Assembly: GCA_003533825.1 (NCBI GenBank)
Contig: DQCG01000637.1
Span: forward strand, 1 to 16,909
Reading direction: 5' to 3'
DNA: 16,909 bases
Origin: Phycisphaerales bacterium
GTDB lineage: Bacteria > Planctomycetota > Phycisphaerae > Sedimentisphaerales > Anaerobacaceae
Shown here: in pieces, positions 13,621-16,909 of the stretch
Position numbering within the stretch: position 1 is the first letter of the stretch
How the letters are laid out: each line of letters starts with the position of its first letter
Position numbers and translations under genes: made by a program
Notes under the pieces: model-generated
Told to the model about the DNA's origin: nothing
Seen by the model: the letters and a program-made list of their open reading frames with translations, nothing else
The model's database searches: none

Positions 13621-14922
13621 CTAATCGTCTTTAGACTTTATCAACAGATACTGGGGGCTTTGCTCTGCGCGCAGGGTCAGGTGTTCGGTTTTCCAGTTGA
13701 CAACAACTTTGCCGCCATAGATACCGACGAGCGTGACCTCAGTCGGATCGATCGGCAGAGTGACATTGTGCTTCGGGCCCAGGGTCCAGAAAGCAACCGC
13801 CCGGCGATTGCCGTTGGTGAGCATGAAGGCGAAGTCATTTTCATTGCCCAGATCGAGCTTTTGCTCAATCGAATAGCCAGCGAGAGTGGACGACAGAATC
13901 TTAGCGGCAAGATACGCAGCCTTGGGATTAAGGTCATGGCCGACCGTTCCGAACTGATGCTCCCGTTCGTTGGGGTCCGTGCCGTCGTTCTTCCAGTCGT
14001 ACCAGATGCTGACCGGGATGTTCTGATAGGAATTTATCAGGAACATTCGCACCAGGTACTCGGCCTGCCGCTGCTCTGTCAGGGGAGATTTGTCCCAGTT
14101 GAGATTCGAATATCCCCACTCGCCGGAGATGACGGGAATCTGTTTTCCTGCCGGAGCGTAACGTTTGATCAGTTCGCGGAGCCTGGCATAGTCCCGGATT
14201 ACTGTCTCCGGATTTTGCGACCGGTATGGGTGGACGCTGAGGATATCGATCCATTGAAGAAGCCCATTCTTAAAACAATCCTCAAACCAACCAAGCGGTA
14301 TCTGCGAAGTAGCTCCGGCGACAACATGGCCGCTCGGGTCGGCATTTCTAATCCGCGAAGCGACCGCCTCAACGAGCTTGCAGTAATCATCCACACTCGG
14401 CTGCGGACTCCAGAAATGCTCCAGGTTCGCTTCATTCCATACTTCCCAGAGGATTCCTTTACCGGCATATCTTTTAGCGGCGGCTTCGGCAAAATCCGCA
14501 AACGCTTTGCGGCCGGCTCCGGTGCGAACGGACCTGTCCGACTCGTACAGCTCGTTGCTGTAATCGAGAATATACAGGACACGGATACCGAGTTTTTCGC
14601 ATCCGAGTGTTAAAGAGTCATAGCCCGATCCCTTGAAATCATATTTACCCTTTGCCTTCTCGATGCGCGACCAGACAAGGTCCATTCTAATAAACTTGAA
14701 TCCCGCATCGGCGATCATTTTAAGATCGCGCGGCAGACCTGTGAAGTGGATGTTGACACCGAAGCCGTCAGGGACGGCCAGTCCGGGCAGCGGCTCGGCA
14801 ACCATAACAGCCGGCGACAAAGCTCCTATGGCCAGAAAGAGAACAACCATAAAGACAAAGAAGTACAAAGGCCGAATATGCAAAATTGAGATCGTAGGAC
14901 TGCCTTCTGTCTTCGGATTCAT
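13621..14922 (-). CDS. Secreted clan GH-A glycoside hydrolase (GH39/GH5-like)
   Basis: 433 residues. N-terminal signal/anchor: residues 1-17 are polar, 18-42 strongly hydrophobic, and cleavage is plausible near VAEP. A (beta/alpha)8 barrel follows (about 50-345): FGVNIHFTG (54-62), AGFKFIRMDLVWSRIEKAKGKYDF (73-96), WEVWNEANLEHFW (159-171) with acid/base Glu164, SVHPY (229-233), and VISGEWGYS (264-272) with nucleophile Glu268. Both catalytic glutamates lie on strands 4 and 7, as clan GH-A requires. A short beta-sandwich (about 360-433) ends the protein. GH39-like enzymes act on xylosides, iduronides or similar; the true specificity is open. AAAGGTAG precedes the ATG. A 25-bp palindrome lies 29 bases upstream, so expression is probably sugar-regulated. 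It is convergent with the kinase/SEC-C operon. Confidence 0.88.
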   Translation of the reverse strand: MNPKTEGSPTISILHIRPLYFFVFMVVLFLAIGALSPAVMVAEPLPGLAVPDGFGVNIHFTGLPRDLKMIADAGFKFIRMDLVWSRIEKAKGKYDFKGSGYDSLTLGCEKLGIRVLYILDYSNELYESDRSVRTGAGRKAFADFAEAAAKRYAGKGILWEVWNEANLEHFWSPQPSVDDYCKLVEAVASRIRNADPSGHVVAGATSQIPLGWFEDCFKNGLLQWIDILSVHPYRSQNPETVIRDYARLRELIKRYAPAGKQIPVISGEWGYSNLNWDKSPLTEQRQAEYLVRMFLINSYQNIPVSIWYDWKNDGTDPNEREHQFGTVGHDLNPKAAYLAAKILSSTLAGYSIEQKLDLGNENDFAFMLTNGNRRAVAFWTLGPKHNVTLPIDPTEVTLVGIYGGKVVVNWKTEHLTLRAEQSPQYLLIKSKDD

Positions 14923-15459
14923 CTTCTACCTTTCATTTTTGAGGGGACCACATTTTGCAAACAGTTCGCAAAATGGCAATCCGGCTAGCCCGCCCGATGC
15001 CCACAGAGGCTAGCGATATAGCAGGACCGGTTCACAAAGCACCCTTTCTGCGTAAGCAGAATCTTAAACCGGCAGTAATATACAACAGATATAAATACGT
15101 GTCAAACACCAAACCGGCCAGTTTTTATAGGAATTTGAAAGCCTTGTGGGTAAAAAAAGTAGCTGGCGGGATGAGCAACTTTTTAGCCACACCTGTCATA
15201 ACTTTCGGCAACTCTTTGATAAGTAGGAACTTAGAGGCGACAATAAAAATTAGCACTGCACCAACACAGCTAATAGCACAGTTATCGCTAATCGAAGAAA
15301 AAAGGAAAGTAAAGTAAAGATACTTCGAATACGAATACGTCTGAGCAAGCTCTTTCTACTTCGATTTCGCTTCGAACCGACACGGACACAGGCCAACAGC
15401 TTCGCGCTTCATTTCAACGATCCGTTCGGTCGGACTCTTCCGCCTGCGGGCAATACAGT
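14923..15459. other. Long intergenic region upstream of the glycoside hydrolase
   Basis: About 540 bp without a convincing gene; the longest frame (14955-15317, + strand) has no ribosome site, starts in the palindrome and has a composition unlike protein. Visible structure: the palindrome at 14951-14975; two direct GGCTAGC copies (14983-14989 and 15009-15015 by eye); a TTCTGC-GTAA-GCAGAA hairpin near 15046-15061; and AT-rich stretches near 15120-15310. The promoter of the hydrolase should lie here, but I cannot pick convincing -35/-10 boxes. Confidence 0.5.
14951..14975 (-). promoter_or_regulatory. 25-bp palindrome upstream of the glycoside hydrolase, probable operator
   Basis: Left arm CATTTTGCAAAC (14951-14962) and right arm GTTCGCAAAATG (14964-14975) match in 11 of 12 positions around a single central A. 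It ends 29 bases before the hydrolase start codon on the - strand. The TTGC/GCAA core with short spacing resembles LacI- or ROK/XylR-family operators (family knowledge), which commonly control glycoside hydrolases. Confidence 0.6.
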
Positions 15460-15540
15460 AAAAAAGGGCTGCAAGCGTCTGTGCTCACAGCTCCTTATGA
15501 GAAATTGCTTCTTCAAAAAAGGTTGCTATTGAAGCGTTCT
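15460..15540 (-). terminator. Structured 3' element and intrinsic terminator, copy B
   Basis: Inverted copy of the element at 3768-3846. On the - strand it begins within the stop codon of the LamG gene. Stem 1 pairs CTTCAA with TTGAAG. Stem 2 pairs AAGGAGCTGTGAGC with GCTTGCAGCCCTTT (one mismatch) around a 6-base loop and is followed by six Ts (15465-15460), a good intrinsic terminator. Confidence 0.75.
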
Positions 15541-16909
15541 AATGAGCCAGAGCCTCGATTTCCTCTGCGGTCAGCGCCACGTTGTAGATGCGGACATCAT
15601 CGATCATGCCGGAGAAGAAAGAGGCTGCTTCAAGGTCTTTTGAGGTACCTATGTACAGGCCGCCATCCGAAGGCATGCCGGACACGGCCGTCGCATCTTC
15701 AGCAACCTGGATTCCATCCACATATAATCGCCTATGAAATGTACTCATGTCATACACAAAGCCGACATGATGCCATTGACCATCGGTGATTACGGACTCT
15801 GATTCCAATGCGCCAAAGTACATATCGCTGAATCCGGTCATGAGTTTGCCCTCTGAGGGATTTGTACCAAGCCATGTTCCACCAAATTCTCCTGTCTGAG
15901 AGATAATCACCTGTCCCGGCGCACCGCCCTTAATCCAGGCAAACGCACTCAACGAGCCCTTCGCTGGATCAAGAACAAAGGGCGAGCTCATGTAATCATC
16001 GATCCCGTCTAACTGAATAGCGCCATTTGCTTTGCCACCAGTAGATTGCCAAAATGGATTACCATTTAGTGTGCAGTCGTGTTCACCGGCGCTGTCGCAT
16101 GCAATACTGCCTTCTTTTTCGTCCAGTGCCCAGTGTGCTATTAGACGGTAGTCCTCGAACAAATGCTCAGCGAGGACAATCAGGTCCTGGACATCGACGA
16201 TGTCATCGCCCCATGGCATGGGGCCAATGTCACACAATTTATTGTCTGTGCCCCAGTGGTCAACCATGATACACACATCCGCAGAGTCAACAATGCCATC
16301 GCCGTTAAAGTCAATGATGGGAATGATTGGCACCTGCCATATGTCGAAAACATTATCCCCGCCGGACCGGTCAGACACAAAGAACAATATAGACCCGTCA
16401 TCTGAAATGTCGGCCATTCCGTCGGTTCCCGAACTGTTTATTTCTGGTCCCAGATTAACAGGATTGCCCCAGGGCTCCTCTTTTGTTTTGCGTGCAGTTA
16501 CCCAAAGGTCCCAACCACCTGAGCCACCAGACCGATCGCCGCTGAAAAAGAGACACAGCCCATCGGCAGAGATGTCCTGTTCTCCCTCGAAGGCTGAGCT
16601 GTTGACAGTTGCTCCAAGATTCACTGGTTCTGCCCAAGGATCGGAGAGACTCAGCCTCGATGTTACCCATATGTCACTAGTGCCGTATCCACCACTACGA
16701 TCCACGTTATCATCCCAGCAGCAAAAGTAAAGCTCTAGGCCATCAGAGGAGATGCTCGGGTGACCATCAAAGCCCGATGTGTTGATGTTGGGGCCAAGAG
16801 GTTCTGGTTCGCCCCAGTCATCTTCCAGTGATGCTCGCGTCGCCAGACATATGTCGGAAAACCCCCCGGGTCCTCCGGATCGCTTAGATGTGAAGAACAA
16901 CTCCAGTCC
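15539..16909 (-). CDS. PD40 beta-propeller + dockerin-like + LamG protein, 5' end outside window
   Basis: 456 residues visible; the frame stays open to the window end (GLELFFTSKRSGG...), so the true start and signal peptide lie beyond 16909. An apparent TTG start at 16900 sits inside a repeat and is not real. Visible residues 1-195 contain about four WD40-like PD40 blades with the repeating pattern DGLxLFFxSDRSGGxGxxDIW. These form part of a propeller also found in TolB-like and OmpA-linked proteins. Residues 200-252 form the dockerin-like pair: canonical DFNGDGIVDSAD plus a degenerate MPWGDDIVDVQDL. LamG spans 254-452 and ends GMIDDVRIYNVALTAEEIEAL. The tail matches that of the SGNH protein at the other end of the window. 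Role: extracellular, probably a binding or scaffolding protein; no catalytic residues are seen in the visible part. Confidence 0.88.
   Translation of the reverse strand, partial: GLELFFTSKRSGGPGGFSDICLATRASLEDDWGEPEPLGPNINTSGFDGHPSISSDGLELYFCCWDDNVDRSGGYGTSDIWVTSRLSLSDPWAEPVNLGATVNSSAFEGEQDISADGLCLFFSGDRSGGSGGWDLWVTARKTKEEPWGNPVNLGPEINSSGTDGMADISDDGSILFFVSDRSGGDNVFDIWQVPIIPIIDFNGDGIVDSADVCIMVDHWGTDNKLCDIGPMPWGDDIVDVQDLIVLAEHLFEDYRLIAHWALDEKEGSIACDSAGEHDCTLNGNPFWQSTGGKANGAIQLDGIDDYMSSPFVLDPAKGSLSAFAWIKGGAPGQVIISQTGEFGGTWLGTNPSEGKLMTGFSDMYFGALESESVITDGQWHHVGFVYDMSTFHRRLYVDGIQVAEDATAVSGMPSDGGLYIGTSKDLEAASFFSGMIDDVRIYNVALTAEEIEALAH

Noticed and set aside
14955..15317. 120-codon + strand frame in the long intergenic region
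   Set aside because: It starts inside the operator palindrome, has no ribosome site, and its product (runs of K, S, R and no domain pattern) does not look like a real protein.

Overview
The window looks like chromosomal DNA of a planctomycete, most likely of the Phycisphaerae. This is inferred from family knowledge, not from a marker gene. The main clue is three large secreted multidomain proteins in a style typical of that group: two carry a dockerin-like EF-hand pair (DFNGDGxVD...) followed by a LamG (concanavalin-like) domain, and the third carries a 'YYWRIDEV' beta-sandwich linker with a C-terminal add-on. No rRNA, tRNA, CRISPR array, transposase or integrase gene is visible.

Left edge (109-3846, + strand): a secreted SGNH/GDSL esterase with dockerin-like and LamG modules, then a secreted SMP-30/gluconolactonase-like propeller whose C-terminus is a chagasin-type (I42) protease-inhibitor domain. 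A structured 79-bp element that works as an intrinsic terminator follows. Right edge (15460-16909, - strand): a 5'-truncated PD40 propeller + dockerin-like + LamG protein, followed by an inverted second copy of the same 79-bp element (69/79 identical). The accessory genes lie between the two copies, which face each other 11.6 kb apart.

Middle, - strand cassette (3906-7013): a double helix-turn-helix sigma-region-4-like protein, a soluble ABC ATPase without a membrane partner, a GNAT acetyltransferase, a ParB-like protein and, after a gap, an 89-residue unknown. ATPase and GNAT are separated by 1 bp and GNAT and ParB overlap by 16 bp, so these three are almost certainly co-translated. The ATPase and GNAT resemble the two halves of the fused COG2401-type protein. 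No function is known to me for this set; it is the best candidate for an undescribed system here. Repeats have invaded the cassette: a REP-like palindrome sits in frame inside the ParB gene, a related element lies downstream, and eight degenerate 7-bp units separate the HTH and ATPase genes.

Middle, + strand pair (7334-9059): an MDR-type quinone oxidoreductase and a SagB-like flavin dehydrogenase. An AbiE-like pair (9092-11024, - strand) follows: a nucleotidyltransferase and its regulator/antitoxin-like partner, which has a restriction-endonuclease-like N-terminus. Their promoter is packed with TTTCCTA/TAGGAAA palindromes that suggest autoregulation.

Right middle (11257-14922): a DUF4186 protein; a PfkB-family sugar kinase with a SEC-C-tailed unknown protein in one probable operon; and, convergent with them, a secreted clan GH-A glycoside hydrolase with a near-perfect 25-bp palindrome just upstream of its start. 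The secreted hydrolases, the sugar kinase and the two sugar-type operators fit a polysaccharide-degrading bacterium. The cassette and the AbiE-like pair look like acquired conflict or nucleic-acid-associated genes.
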